Made by a program: the position numbers and the translations under genes. This document shows, piece after piece, positions 26,262-33,942 of a stretch of DNA of 64,000 nucleotides (positions are counted from its first letter, which is position 1; every line of letters starts with the position of its first letter). The notes under the pieces were generated by a model. The model made no database searches and was not told where the DNA came from. It saw only the letters and a list, made by a program, of their open reading frames with translations. This DNA is from an uncultured Elusimicrobium sp. (GTDB lineage Bacteria; Elusimicrobiota; Elusimicrobia; Elusimicrobiales; Elusimicrobiaceae): contig CADBFX010000007.1 of NCBI GenBank assembly GCA_902794125.1, positions 50,182 to 114,181 of the forward strand, read 5' to 3'.

Positions 26262-26297
26262 AAAACCAACCTCTGGTTATGTCGGGGGTTGGTTTTT
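26262..26297 (+). terminator. Terminator after the metzincin-like gene
   Basis: AAAACCAACC pairs with GGTTGGTTTT; 15-base interior, T-run after. Confidence 0.7.
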
Positions 26298-26349
26298 GTT
26301 GGGTAAAAGAATAAAGAATTAGGAGGGCTTGTAATCGTTTCTTTTTTTT

Positions 26350-26378
26350 TTGATAAATTTTATTTAGATGTATATTTT
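26350..26378 (+). promoter_or_regulatory. Possible promoter of the pilin gene, next to a T10 tract
   Basis: TTGATA (26350-26355), 17 bases, TATTTT (26373-26378). The -35 box overlaps the end of ten consecutive T residues (26342-26351). Confidence 0.45.
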
Positions 26379-26398
26379 GTTTAAAAAGGACTCAAAAT

Positions 26399-26866
26399 AT
26401 GAAAAATGTAATAAAGAGCGGCTTTACGTTAGTGGAACTATTAGTAGTGGTATTAATTATCGGTATATTATCCAGCGTGGCTTTGCCGCAATATACCAAA
26501 GCCGTTAAGAAAGCCAAAGGTACGGAAGTTGTAACCTTGATGGGTAGTTTTGCTAAAGCTATGAATATGTACTATTTGGAAAACGGCAGATATGATGGAG
26601 CTTCGATTTATGCCCGCTTTTATGGTGGAGGCAGCGGAGGAGTTGCAAACGATTTAGATATTGATATTCCAAATTCTAAAGATTGGACGATGGAGACAAC
26701 CAACAACTCTGGTTCAAGTATTGATTTGCGTGCGTATAATGGCCCGGAAGGTTATAATGCTGCTCGTCTTTATTATCGTTTATCTAATGGAAAAATTAGC
26801 AGTATATGGTGTGAAGGTCCCAAATGTAAAGATTATTTCCCAGGCAGTATATTAAGCAGTAACTAA
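26399..26866 (+). CDS. Type IV pilin-like protein
   Basis: 155 residues. A short basic leader MKNVIKSG is followed by [20 protein letters not shown], the prepilin-peptidase site (cleavage after Gly8) with the conserved Glu at mature position 5 and the N-methylated helix. The rest, [14 protein letters not shown] and [10 protein letters not shown], is the common Elusimicrobia/Gram-negative pilin or pseudopilin pattern, with two Cys near the C-terminus ([12 protein letters not shown]) able to form a disulfide loop. It is monocistronic, between two terminators, with no assembly genes nearby. Confidence 0.9.
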   Translation: MKNVIKSGFTLVELLVVVLIIGILSSVALPQYTKAVKKAKGTEVVTLMGSFAKAMNMYYLENGRYDGASIYARFYGGGSGGVANDLDIDIPNSKDWTMETTNNSGSSIDLRAYNGPEGYNAARLYYRLSNGKISSIWCEGPKCKDYFPGSILSSN

Positions 26867-26881
26867 AAATCGCGGTTTAAT

Positions 26882-26913
26882 AAAAACGCCTCGTTTTCCA
26901 CGAGGCGTTTTTT
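26882..26913 (+). terminator. Terminator between pilin and MATE genes
   Basis: AAAAACGCCTCG and CGAGGCGTTTTT pair around a seven-base loop. Symmetrical, so it can serve both converging genes; it touches the MATE stop codon. Confidence 0.85.
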
Positions 26914-28357
26914 ATTCGTCCGATTGTTCCCAATGGGGGGATTTGTTAGCCAATTGGTGAATTAATTTTGCAGAAGTTGTTACTGTTTTCTCGTCTTTGG
27001 TCTGTAATCGGTCGTAACTGCGAAAGAAATATACCAAAAACGGAATAGATACAAAGAAAGTCAAAATATCCGCACCTGCTTGTGTTGCTTCTACCCCGGT
27101 TCTCCCAAAATAATGGGGCAAAATAAAAATGAGCGGTACGAACATTATCCCCTGCCGGCAGGCGGCCAAAAACATGGCACTTTTGCTTTGCCCTAAAATT
27201 TGTAACAGTTGGTTTACATACGTAGAGTAGGCCAAAAATGGCATGGCTATACAGAAGAAATGTAAGGTTTCTACGCCTAAGCGGATAACTTCGGGGTTGC
27301 CTGTCTTAAAGATAGCAACGACAGGTTCTGCCCAAATGTAGAAAATGATTGCAAAAAGCAAACACAATGTAGTGCCGGCCCGGGTAGTAACCCAAAAAGA
27401 TTGGCGAACCCGGTCGTACAATTTAGCACCGTGATTATATCCGGCGACCGGTTGCATGGCCTGGCCGATGCCAAGTACAATGCCGCGCACACCCATATAG
27501 ATTTTCATTGTAATACTAATAGCCGCCACTGCTACGTCGCCAAATAAAGCGGCTTGAGCGTTTAAGAGGGCCATTGCTAACGAAGCACATCCTTGGCGCA
27601 ATGTGGTGGGAAAGCCCAAACGGATTAAATTCCAATAATCAATTAATTGAAAACTTACACGTTTAAACGATAACGAACAGACGCTTTTTCCACGCAGATA
27701 AAAGGAAAGTAAAATGAGTAAACTAATCGTTTGGCAAATCCATACAGCGATGGCCGCTCCGGAAATTCCCCAATTGAACACAAAAATAAATAAAGGCGCG
27801 ACCCCTACATTTAACAAAGTGCCCGTTCCAAGGCCAATCATGGCAAAAAACGCTTTCCCTTCGGAGCGTAACGCTGTATTTAACACAAACGCGCCACACA
27901 TAAACGGTGCGGCACGCAAGATATAAGTCGCGTAATCATGGGCGTAAGGGAGGATCGTTTCGGTGCTGCCTAAAAGCCGCATTAGACCGTCTAAATTAAT
28001 ATGCCCCAATACACAAATAGTACAGCCAATTCCAATGCCAAAAAAGAACGCCGAAGATAAATATTTGGAAGCAGCGTCTTGATTACGCTCGCCTAAACGG
28101 CGGCTAATCAAACTGGCAGCGCCCATTCCTACGCCCATACCCAGGGCTTGAATTAGACCCATTAACGAAAAAACAATCCCCACCGCACCGGCGGCGCTAG
28201 CGCCTAAGTGGGCTACATAAAAGGTATCGGTAATGTTATAAATGGCTGTTACTAAGGTGCTGATAACGGTTGGAACCGCCAAGGAGGCAATTAATTTACC
28301 CATGGGGGTTTTTGTCATTAGAATAAATTGTTTTTCTTCCGTAGAAACCGTAGCCAT
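26912..28357 (-). CDS. MATE-family multidrug/organic cation exporter
   Basis: 481 residues from ATG 28357 (MATVSTEEKQFILMTKTPMG). Twelve membrane helices in two MatE repeats: LAVPTVISTLVTAIYNITDT and LGASAAGAVGIVF in the first, FPTTLRQGCASLAMALLNAQ and VAGYNHGAKLYDRV in the second. It resembles NorM/DinF-like exporters driven by sodium or proton gradients. The ATG is 7 bases from a TGCTACTAT box with no SD, another probable leaderless mRNA. Substrate cannot be read from sequence. Confidence 0.9.
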   Translation of the reverse strand: MATVSTEEKQFILMTKTPMGKLIASLAVPTVISTLVTAIYNITDTFYVAHLGASAAGAVGIVFSLMGLIQALGMGVGMGAASLISRRLGERNQDAASKYLSSAFFFGIGIGCTICVLGHINLDGLMRLLGSTETILPYAHDYATYILRAAPFMCGAFVLNTALRSEGKAFFAMIGLGTGTLLNVGVAPLFIFVFNWGISGAAIAVWICQTISLLILLSFYLRGKSVCSLSFKRVSFQLIDYWNLIRLGFPTTLRQGCASLAMALLNAQAALFGDVAVAAISITMKIYMGVRGIVLGIGQAMQPVAGYNHGAKLYDRVRQSFWVTTRAGTTLCLLFAIIFYIWAEPVVAIFKTGNPEVIRLGVETLHFFCIAMPFLAYSTYVNQLLQILGQSKSAMFLAACRQGIMFVPLIFILPHYFGRTGVEATQAGADILTFFVSIPFLVYFFRSYDRLQTKDEKTVTTSAKLIHQLANKSPHWEQSDE

Positions 28358-28363
28358 ACGTAT

Positions 28364-28372
28364 ATAGTAGCA
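28364..28372 (-). promoter_or_regulatory. Extended -10 promoter TGCTACTAT of the MATE gene (leaderless)
   Basis: TG-C-TACTAT on the minus strand; its last base is 7 bases from the A of the ATG. Confidence 0.65.
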
Positions 28373-28439
28373 AAAGAAAAAGAGATAGGAAAGAAATTTC
28401 AAATCCTGCCGAGATATCAAACAGTTAGTATCGCTTCAA

Positions 28440-28629
28440 CGTAAGGGATTTGCCTTCCGGTAAAAATCCTGACGGATTTTTCCTGCAGGCCGGGCTCGCG
28501 GTACTCGCCTTTGCCTTACGGCAAAACTCGTACATCGCTGCGCCTTTCAAATCCCTACGCCACGCAAAGCAGTTTGCGTGGCTCCATCCGTTAAATTTTA
28601 AGGGCCCCCTTGCGGGAGCCCTTAAAATT
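28440..28629. repeat. Cluster of nested inverted repeats beside tRNA-Ser
   Basis: The 190 bases between tRNA-Ser and the MATE gene hold no gene but are strongly self-complementary. An outer stem CGTAAGGGATTTG (28440-28452) with CAAATCCCTACG (28548-28559) encloses two hairpins: AAAAATCC/GGATTTTT (28462-28481) and TTTGCC/GGCAAA (28510-28525, inside GTAC/GTAC). Next come a 10-bp perfect hairpin GCCACGCAAA/TTTGCGTGGC (28559-28582) and a 12-bp hairpin AATTTTAAGGGC/GCCCTTAAAATT (28594-28629). The last sits 4 bases from the tRNA 3' end and may be its terminator. The rest may be a structured RNA or a small palindromic repeat element. Confidence 0.7.
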
Positions 28630-28632
28630 CAA

Positions 28633-28717
28633 CGGAGAGGGAGGGATTTGAACCCTCGAAACCTTGCGGTTTACAGGTTTTCGAGACCTGCTGTTTCAAC
28701 CACTCACACACCTCTCC
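28633..28717 (-). tRNA. tRNA-Ser (anticodon CGA)
   Basis: Acceptor GGAGAGG/CCTCTCC with G discriminator, anticodon stem CAGGT/ACCTG with loop CTCGAAA (anticodon CGA), a long variable arm typical of serine, and T loop TTCAAAT. 85 bases, CCA not encoded. Confidence 0.95.
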
Positions 28718-28752
28718 AATTATCCGAGTGGCGGGCGCAAGCATCTACACCT

Positions 28753-28761
28753 ATTATATCA
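28753..28761 (-). promoter_or_regulatory. Extended -10 promoter TGATATAAT of tRNA-Ser
   Basis: TG-A-TATAAT on the minus strand, 35 bases before the tRNA; no convincing -35 box. Confidence 0.6.
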
Positions 28762-28787
28762 AATTTCACGTCGCTATTTCTTCGCCC

Positions 28788-29702
28788 TTACGATTGTGGC
28801 GTGGGTAACAGTAACGTTTGTTCGCAAAATCTCCGGGCGCTTTGACTAGCGGGGATGCAGAGTAAATCGCGTTGGGTATCTTGTGCCCGGTACGCGCGGA
28901 ATAAACTGTACTTATACGGGCTATTTATACGTTGGATGGTTACTCCGTCTTGCCCCAACAGTAACACAAACGGTTGGTTATTTAACTGGCAAGAATTGCT
29001 CTTTATGTCGGCACAGGGGGCAAAAGTAAGTTCATTCCATTGGCTGGCCCGTTGCCCGTGTTCCATTTCGTAAATAATTTGCTGATTGCGGACTGTGTCC
29101 AGATACGAAAGTGCCTTCGCGGCCCGCGCCTTCTCTTCGGCTTTTACCATTTGAGGTATGGCTAACGCGGCAAGAATACCTACCACAAATATCAAAATTA
29201 AAAAAGCAAAGAAGCCTACAAATATACCTATAATACAACCGTGTTTTTCTCCGGGAGTAGTATCTATTATTACGCAATCGGCCAATATGTCATGTAAGCA
29301 TTGTTTCTTTTCCGTCCAGAAACTCATCAAGTAACCGATACATAAAATAATGGTGGAAAAGAACATGGCCAAATTGCGCCACAGCGAACGAATGAAAGAA
29401 ATACGTTTTCCCTCCAAGTCCATTACTTTCAGCCCTAAAATACGCTTGCCGATTGTGGCTTGCCATGAAGAAGCTTCCGGCCATACATAGTAGCCAATAA
29501 ATAAGGCAAAATGAACACACAGGGCAATCCCTATGGACGTGAGTGCTGCAGATAAAGGTAAATCGTTTCCTTGAGTGCTAACTCCCATTGCAATTGCAAT
29601 AATAGCCCCTAAAATGTTGTTAACAAATCCAGCAATCAGACCATAAATAATCCCGTCAATTAAATAAGCGGCAGCGCGCTTCCAAAAACTGGCGTATTGC
29701 AT
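28788..29702 (-). CDS. RDD-family membrane protein fused to a pilin-like domain
   Basis: 304 residues. Residues 1-~150 are an RDD domain: FWKRAAAYLIDGIIYGLIAG with the Arg and first Asp, GKRILGLKVMDLEGKRIS, and LHDILADCVII with the second Asp, plus several membrane helices. From ~155 a further helix continues as ILIFVVGILAALAIPQMVKA followed by EEKARAAKALSYLDTVRNQQ, which closely matches the helix and first turn of type IV pilins, ending in a Cys-containing C-terminal region. The prepilin leader and Glu5 are absent. GGAGGAGG precedes the ATG, with a TGTTATAAT promoter upstream. Function unknown; possibly a permanently membrane-held pilin-like subunit. Confidence 0.8.
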   Translation of the reverse strand: MQYASFWKRAAAYLIDGIIYGLIAGFVNNILGAIIAIAMGVSTQGNDLPLSAALTSIGIALCVHFALFIGYYVWPEASSWQATIGKRILGLKVMDLEGKRISFIRSLWRNLAMFFSTIILCIGYLMSFWTEKKQCLHDILADCVIIDTTPGEKHGCIIGIFVGFFAFLILIFVVGILAALAIPQMVKAEEKARAAKALSYLDTVRNQQIIYEMEHGQRASQWNELTFAPCADIKSNSCQLNNQPFVLLLGQDGVTIQRINSPYKYSLFRAYRAQDTQRDLLCIPASQSARRFCEQTLLLPTPQS

Positions 29703-29731
29703 GATTCCTCCTCCAATAAAATCTATTTCTA

Positions 29732-29740
29732 ATTATAACA
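29732..29740 (-). promoter_or_regulatory. Extended -10 promoter TGTTATAAT of the RDD-pilin gene
   Basis: TG-T-TATAAT on the minus strand, 30 bases before the ATG; a conventional leader with a strong SD follows. Confidence 0.65.
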
Positions 29741-29769
29741 CAATTGAGTGGGGGAGATACCCAGTTTTG

Positions 29770-29775
29770 TATAAT
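29770..29775 (+). promoter_or_regulatory. -10 box TATAAT of the Mrp ATPase gene
   Basis: TATAAT preceded directly by TG; a TTGAGT 20 bases upstream is too far to be a standard -35. It diverges from the RDD-pilin promoter. Confidence 0.5.
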
Positions 29776-29809
29776 ATATTTAATCATAGTTTCGTCAGGT
29801 GGGGGAAAA

Positions 29810-30646
29810 ATGAGCCAAGAATGTTCGCATGATTGTTCCAGTTGTAAGGCCGATTGCAGCAGCCGCAGTGGGGAAATGCCTAAAATTAAGCCGCATTTAT
29901 TAAGCCGCATTAAACACGTCATTGGCGTGGTAAGCGGTAAAGGCGGTGTAGGAAAATCGTTCGTGACGGGATTACTCGCCACCGAAATGACGCGGCGTGG
30001 TTTTTCGTGCGGTATTTTAGATGCGGATATTACGGGGCCGTCTATCCCCAAAATGTTTGGTATTCACGAGCGGGCACAAGGGGATCAAGACGGTATTTAC
30101 CCGGTGGCAAGTGCCGGCGGTGTACAGGTAATGTCGCTTAATTTACTACTGGAAAATGAAACCGACCCTGTGATTTGGCGCGGCGCACTTATTACGGGAA
30201 CGGTACAACAATTTTGGACGGATGTAATTTGGCAAGACATTGATTATTTATTTATTGATATGCCGCCCGGCACGGGAGATGTAACGCTGACGGTTTTCCA
30301 ATCGCTGCCGGTGGAAGGCATTGTGATTGTGTCTTCACCCCAACAGTTGGTGCAGATGATTGTAGGAAAAGCCGTTAAAATGGCCCAACTGATGAAAATG
30401 TCTATTTTGGGGCTTGTAGAGAATATGAGTTATGTAACTTGCCCGGATTGTAAAAAAGAAATCTCTCTTTTTGGTCCGTCCCACGCGGAGGAAACGGCCC
30501 ACCTTTTTAATATCCCGGCGGTAGCCCGCCTACCGTTACGGCCGGCAGTCGCTCAGGCTATCGATGAAGGGCAGATAGAGTCTGTGCGGGAAGAGGCCCT
30601 CGTCCCTGTGGTAGAGAAATTGGTCCAATTGGAGCAAACGAAATAG
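29810..30646 (+). CDS. mrp: Mrp/Nbp35-family P-loop ATPase, iron-sulfur cluster carrier
   Basis: 278 residues from ATG 29810 (GGTGGGGG upstream). N-terminal cysteines C5-x3-C9-x2-C12-x3-C16 recall the Nbp35 cluster-binding start. Deviant Walker A GKGGVGKSFVTGLLA (~48), LDADITGPSIPKMFG, the Walker B DMPPGTGDVTLTV (~172) and the C-terminal CPDC pair are all typical. The family holds and transfers 4Fe-4S clusters in the cytoplasm. Relevant partners in the window are the NifU-like scaffold at 35 kb and HydF at 56 kb, though they are not in the same operon. Confidence 0.92.
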   Translation: MSQECSHDCSSCKADCSSRSGEMPKIKPHLLSRIKHVIGVVSGKGGVGKSFVTGLLATEMTRRGFSCGILDADITGPSIPKMFGIHERAQGDQDGIYPVASAGGVQVMSLNLLLENETDPVIWRGALITGTVQQFWTDVIWQDIDYLFIDMPPGTGDVTLTVFQSLPVEGIVIVSSPQQLVQMIVGKAVKMAQLMKMSILGLVENMSYVTCPDCKKEISLFGPSHAEETAHLFNIPAVARLPLRPAVAQAIDEGQIESVREEALVPVVEKLVQLEQTK

Positions 30647-30672
30647 GGCCTTGCACTTTTTGCCCGATTAAA

Positions 30673-30681
30673 TGGTAAAAT
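30673..30681 (+). promoter_or_regulatory. Extended -10 promoter TGGTAAAAT of the aminotransferase
   Basis: TG-G-TAAAAT ends 17 bases before the ATG at 30698, which has AGAGGAAG in between. It argues against the earlier in-frame start at 30680. Confidence 0.55.
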
Positions 30682-30697
30682 GTGTATAGAGGAAGAT

Positions 30698-31898
30698 ATG
30701 TCTGTTGTATTAAGTAAACTAGCAGGACTCATTGGAGATTCCCCAACCTTAAAGATCAATGCCCGTGCCCGCGCATTAAAAGCCGCTGGCCAACCGGTGA
30801 TTCATTTAGGAGGAGGAGAACCTACTTATCCCGCCCCATTGTCCGCAGTAAAAGCGATTATTGCACAGGCCGAAAGCCGCAAGATTAAATACTCGCCTTC
30901 TTCGGGGACTCCTGCTTTAAAAGAGGCCGTTTTAAATTATACGAAACAATTTTATGGCCGCTCGTATGAGCCTTCCCAGGTGCTCATTTCTGCGGGAGCC
31001 AAACAGGCCTTGTTTAATTTTTTGTTAGCCGCAGTGGACGCGGGCGATGAAGTCGTTTTCCCGGCCCCCTATTGGGTAAGTTACCCGGAAATGATTAAAA
31101 TGGCCGGCGGTAAACCCGTGGCGGTTCTCCCGGCTAGGGACCTGCAGGTTACTGCCCAGGAATTATTAGCGGCCGTTACTCCCAAAACAAAAGCGATTTT
31201 ATTAAATAGCCCCTGTAACCCATCCGGGCAGATTTATTCGGAAGAATTTATTAAAACGGTTGTGGAATTTGCCGAACAAAAAAATATTTTTTTGGTAATG
31301 GATGATATTTATCATCAGTTGGTATTTGACGGAAATACCGTTCCCAATCCGGCGGCCTACGCCAAAGAGGGGAAAAATTTAGTAATTATTAACGGAGTGT
31401 CTAAATTATACGGGTTGACCGGTCTTCGTATCGGTTGGGCCGTGTGCGCCTACAAAGAACTTATTGCGGCCATGGGCCGTATGCAGGCGCAGAGCACTTC
31501 GTGCAATAGCGATTTATCCGAAACGGCAGCTGCCGCCGCCCTAAACGGCGACCAAAGCTGCGTGACGGAATTACGAAAGATGTTGGAAGAAAACCGCAAT
31601 ACGCTGTTGGCGGAACTGGCCAAAATTCCGCATGTGCGCGTAGCAAAACCCGCGGGGACTTTTTATTCTTTCGCAGATTTTAGCCATTATAATGCTTCTT
31701 CCGAAGAACTGGCTCAGTACTTATTGGATAAAGCATTAGTGGCCGTTGTGAGCGTTTGGCGCGGACGGGTACTTGCGCATCAGTTTCTGTGCGGATAAAG
31801 CTTCTATTATAGAAGGCGTACGCCGCATTCGCTGGGCGCTGGATAAAACCGCTCCGAACGAAATACAGATCGGGGATAAATTAGTAACGAGGAATTAA
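30698..31898 (+). pseudogene. Class I aminotransferase (aspartate aminotransferase-like), frameshifted near the C-terminus
   Basis: PLP fold-type I enzyme: IHLGGGEPTYPAP, AGAKQALFNFLLA, NSPCNPSGQIYSEEF and the cofactor lysine in NGVSKLYGLTGLRIGW are intact. After AVV at 31750 the expected PG(S)AFG is interrupted: the frame changes so that the ORF stops at 31798. Reading from 31752 in the next frame gives AFGADGYLRISFCADKASII and continues to a stop at 31896-31898, two bases before pckA. By comparison 5 or 8 bases encoding Pro-Gly are missing. Without this end the enzyme lacks the carboxylate-binding Arg. Likely a recent lesion or an assembly fault. Confidence 0.82.
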
Positions 31899-31899
31899 C

Positions 31900-33525
31900 A
31901 TGAAAACAGTAAACGCAACACCGGACTTTTTCAAACCGGATTACGGCTTGGAAAATGCCCACATTAAAACCAGCAAAAATGTCTATTGGAACTATTCTAC
32001 GCCGTCCTTGTATCAAGAAGCCTTAGACCGCAAAGAAGGTAACGTTGTTTATGGCGGGCCTTTGTGCGTAAGCACCGGCAAACACACCGGCCGCAGCCCC
32101 AACGACCGCTATTTTGTGGAAACTCCCGAAATTGAAGGCAAACTTTTCTATTGCAAAAGCAATAAAGGTATTAAAGCCGAATACTTTGATAAAATTTTCG
32201 CTAAAGTGCAAAAATATGTAGCTGACAAAGACCTCTTTGTGCGCGATGCTTATGTAGGTTCCAGCGAAGCTTCCCGCTTAAAAGTTCGTGCCATTACCGA
32301 ATGTGCGTGGAGCAACATGTTCGTAAAAAACATGTTCATTGAACCCAAACAAGAAGAACTCAAATCTTTCGTGCCGGAATTTACGTTAATCTGCTTGCCG
32401 AAAATGAAAGTAGATCCGGCTACCGACGGAACCGTTTCCGAAACCGCTATTCTTATTAACTTTGCCAAAAAAATGGTGCTCGTAATCGGTACTGAATACG
32501 GCGGTGAAAATAAAAAAGCGTTGTTTACTATCATGAACTTCCTCTTGCCGCAAAAAGGCATCATGACCATGCACTGCTCCGCCAACGTGGGTAGCAAAAA
32601 CGACAGCGCTATCTTCTTCGGTTTGTCCGGCACGGGCAAAACCACGTTGTCGGCCGATATTACCCGCGGACTGATCGGCGACGATGAACACGGCTGGGAT
32701 GCTGACGGTGTATTTAACTTTGAAGGCGGCTGCTACGCTAAAGTAATCCGCTTAAGCAAAGAAGCTGAACCGCAAATTTATTCTACTACCCAACGCTTTG
32801 GTACGGTATTGGAAAACGTCGTGTTTGACCCGCAAACCGGTAAACTTAACTTGGACGACGATACCTTGACCGAAAACACCCGCGCTTGCTATCCGCTTCA
32901 CTTCATTGATAACGCGGTAGAATCTAAACGCGCCACTCACCCGAAAAACATCATCTTCTTAACCTGTGATGCTTTCGGTGTCATGCCGCCTATTTCTAAA
33001 CTCAGCCCGGACCAAGCTCTGTACCACTTTATTAGCGGTTACACCGCCAAAGTAGCCGGTACGGAAAAAGGTGTAAAAGAACCCACCAGCACGTTCTCTA
33101 CCTGCTTCGGCGGGCCGTTCATGCCGTTGCACCCGTCTGTGTATGCGGAACTCTTGAAAAAGAAAATTAAAGAACACAACGTGGATTGCTGGCTCGTTAA
33201 CACGGGCTGGATTGGTGGCCCCTACGGCGTAGGCAACCGCATCAGCATCAAATATACCCGCGCCTTGTTAAACGCGGCGTTAGACGGTAAACTTGCCAAA
33301 GTAAACTTCGTAACCGACCCGGTGTTTGGTTTCCAAATCCCGACCGAATGCGAAGGTGTACCGTCCGAAATTTTGAACCCGATGAACTTGTGGAAAGACA
33401 AAAAAGAATACATGGCTAAATATGAAGCCTTGGCCCAATCGTTCATTGAAAACTTCAAAAAATATGAATCCGGCTGCAGCAAAGAAGTGTTAGCCGCCGC
33501 TCCGAAAGTGAAAGTAGCTGCTTAA
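31900..33525 (+). CDS. pckA: Phosphoenolpyruvate carboxykinase (ATP)
   Basis: 541 residues, full length. Signatures: TGRSPNDRYFVETPE near the N-terminus, the kinase loop GLSGTGKTTLSAD (~243), DDEHGWDADGVFNFEGGCYA, and the substrate segment NTGWIGGPYGVG. It interconverts oxaloacetate and PEP with ATP/ADP; in gut fermenters it commonly runs in the carboxylating, ATP-forming direction. Codon choice is strongly biased toward AAC, ATC and TTC, unlike most neighbours, implying high expression. The ATG follows the aminotransferase stop by one base, with ACGAGGA as SD. Confidence 0.97.
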   Translation: MKTVNATPDFFKPDYGLENAHIKTSKNVYWNYSTPSLYQEALDRKEGNVVYGGPLCVSTGKHTGRSPNDRYFVETPEIEGKLFYCKSNKGIKAEYFDKIFAKVQKYVADKDLFVRDAYVGSSEASRLKVRAITECAWSNMFVKNMFIEPKQEELKSFVPEFTLICLPKMKVDPATDGTVSETAILINFAKKMVLVIGTEYGGENKKALFTIMNFLLPQKGIMTMHCSANVGSKNDSAIFFGLSGTGKTTLSADITRGLIGDDEHGWDADGVFNFEGGCYAKVIRLSKEAEPQIYSTTQRFGTVLENVVFDPQTGKLNLDDDTLTENTRACYPLHFIDNAVESKRATHPKNIIFLTCDAFGVMPPISKLSPDQALYHFISGYTAKVAGTEKGVKEPTSTFSTCFGGPFMPLHPSVYAELLKKKIKEHNVDCWLVNTGWIGGPYGVGNRISIKYTRALLNAALDGKLAKVNFVTDPVFGFQIPTECEGVPSEILNPMNLWKDKKEYMAKYEALAQSFIENFKKYESGCSKEVLAAAPKVKVAA

Positions 33526-33553
33526 TTTACCTTCGGTAAAGATATGTATTTAC

Positions 33554-33577
33554 GGGCCTGCATTGTATCGCAGGCCC
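33554..33577 (+). terminator. Hairpin downstream of pckA
   Basis: GGGCCTGC and GCAGGCCC pair around eight bases. No T-run follows, so it may stabilise the pckA mRNA or weakly terminate. Confidence 0.5.
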
Positions 33578-33628
33578 AAATATACTAGAATGTAGGAAAC
33601 AAATTAAACAAACAGGAGATTTACAATT

Positions 33629-33886
33629 ATGGCAAAAGCAAATGCAAAATTTATGGCCCCTTTAACTCCCAGTGCTGAACTCGCCGCTGTAGTCGGTTCT
33701 GCCGCTCTTCCGCGCACGGAAGTCGTCAAAAAGATGTGGGATTACATTAAAAAGAACGGTTTGCAAGATAAAACCAACAAACGCATGATTAACTCGGACG
33801 CCAAATTGGCCCCGATTTTTGAAGGCAAAAAACAAATCAGCATGTTTGATATGAGCAAATATTTGTCCAAACACTTGGCCAAATAA
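33629..33886 (+). CDS. Stand-alone SWIB/MDM2-domain protein
   Basis: 85 residues, basically one SWIB fold: FMAPLTPSAELAAVVG, LPRTEVVKKMWDYIKKNGLQ, NKRMINSDAKLAPIF and ISMFDMSKYLSKHL. In eukaryotes SWIB belongs to chromatin remodellers; small bacterial versions are known from Chlamydiae and some other phyla and may bind DNA or nucleoid proteins. CAGGAG precedes the ATG, the codon bias is that of a well-expressed gene, and a strong terminator follows, so it is a free, probably abundant protein. Confidence 0.9.
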   Translation: MAKANAKFMAPLTPSAELAAVVGSAALPRTEVVKKMWDYIKKNGLQDKTNKRMINSDAKLAPIFEGKKQISMFDMSKYLSKHLAK

Positions 33887-33900
33887 TTGCGCTGAAATTT

Positions 33901-33933
33901 AAAAAGCCCCGACCGTAAGGCCGGGGCTTTTTT
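33901..33933 (+). terminator. Terminator after the SWIB gene
   Basis: AAAAGCCCCG pairs with CGGGGCTTTT, with CC/GG closing further in; T-run after. Shared with converging serC. Confidence 0.85.
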
Positions 33934-33942
33934 ATGGAAAAA

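Noticed and set aside
28440..28629. Integron attC-like site or IS terminal repeats
   Set aside because: No integrase or transposase nearby and no attC core sequences; the stems are nested and of unequal length.
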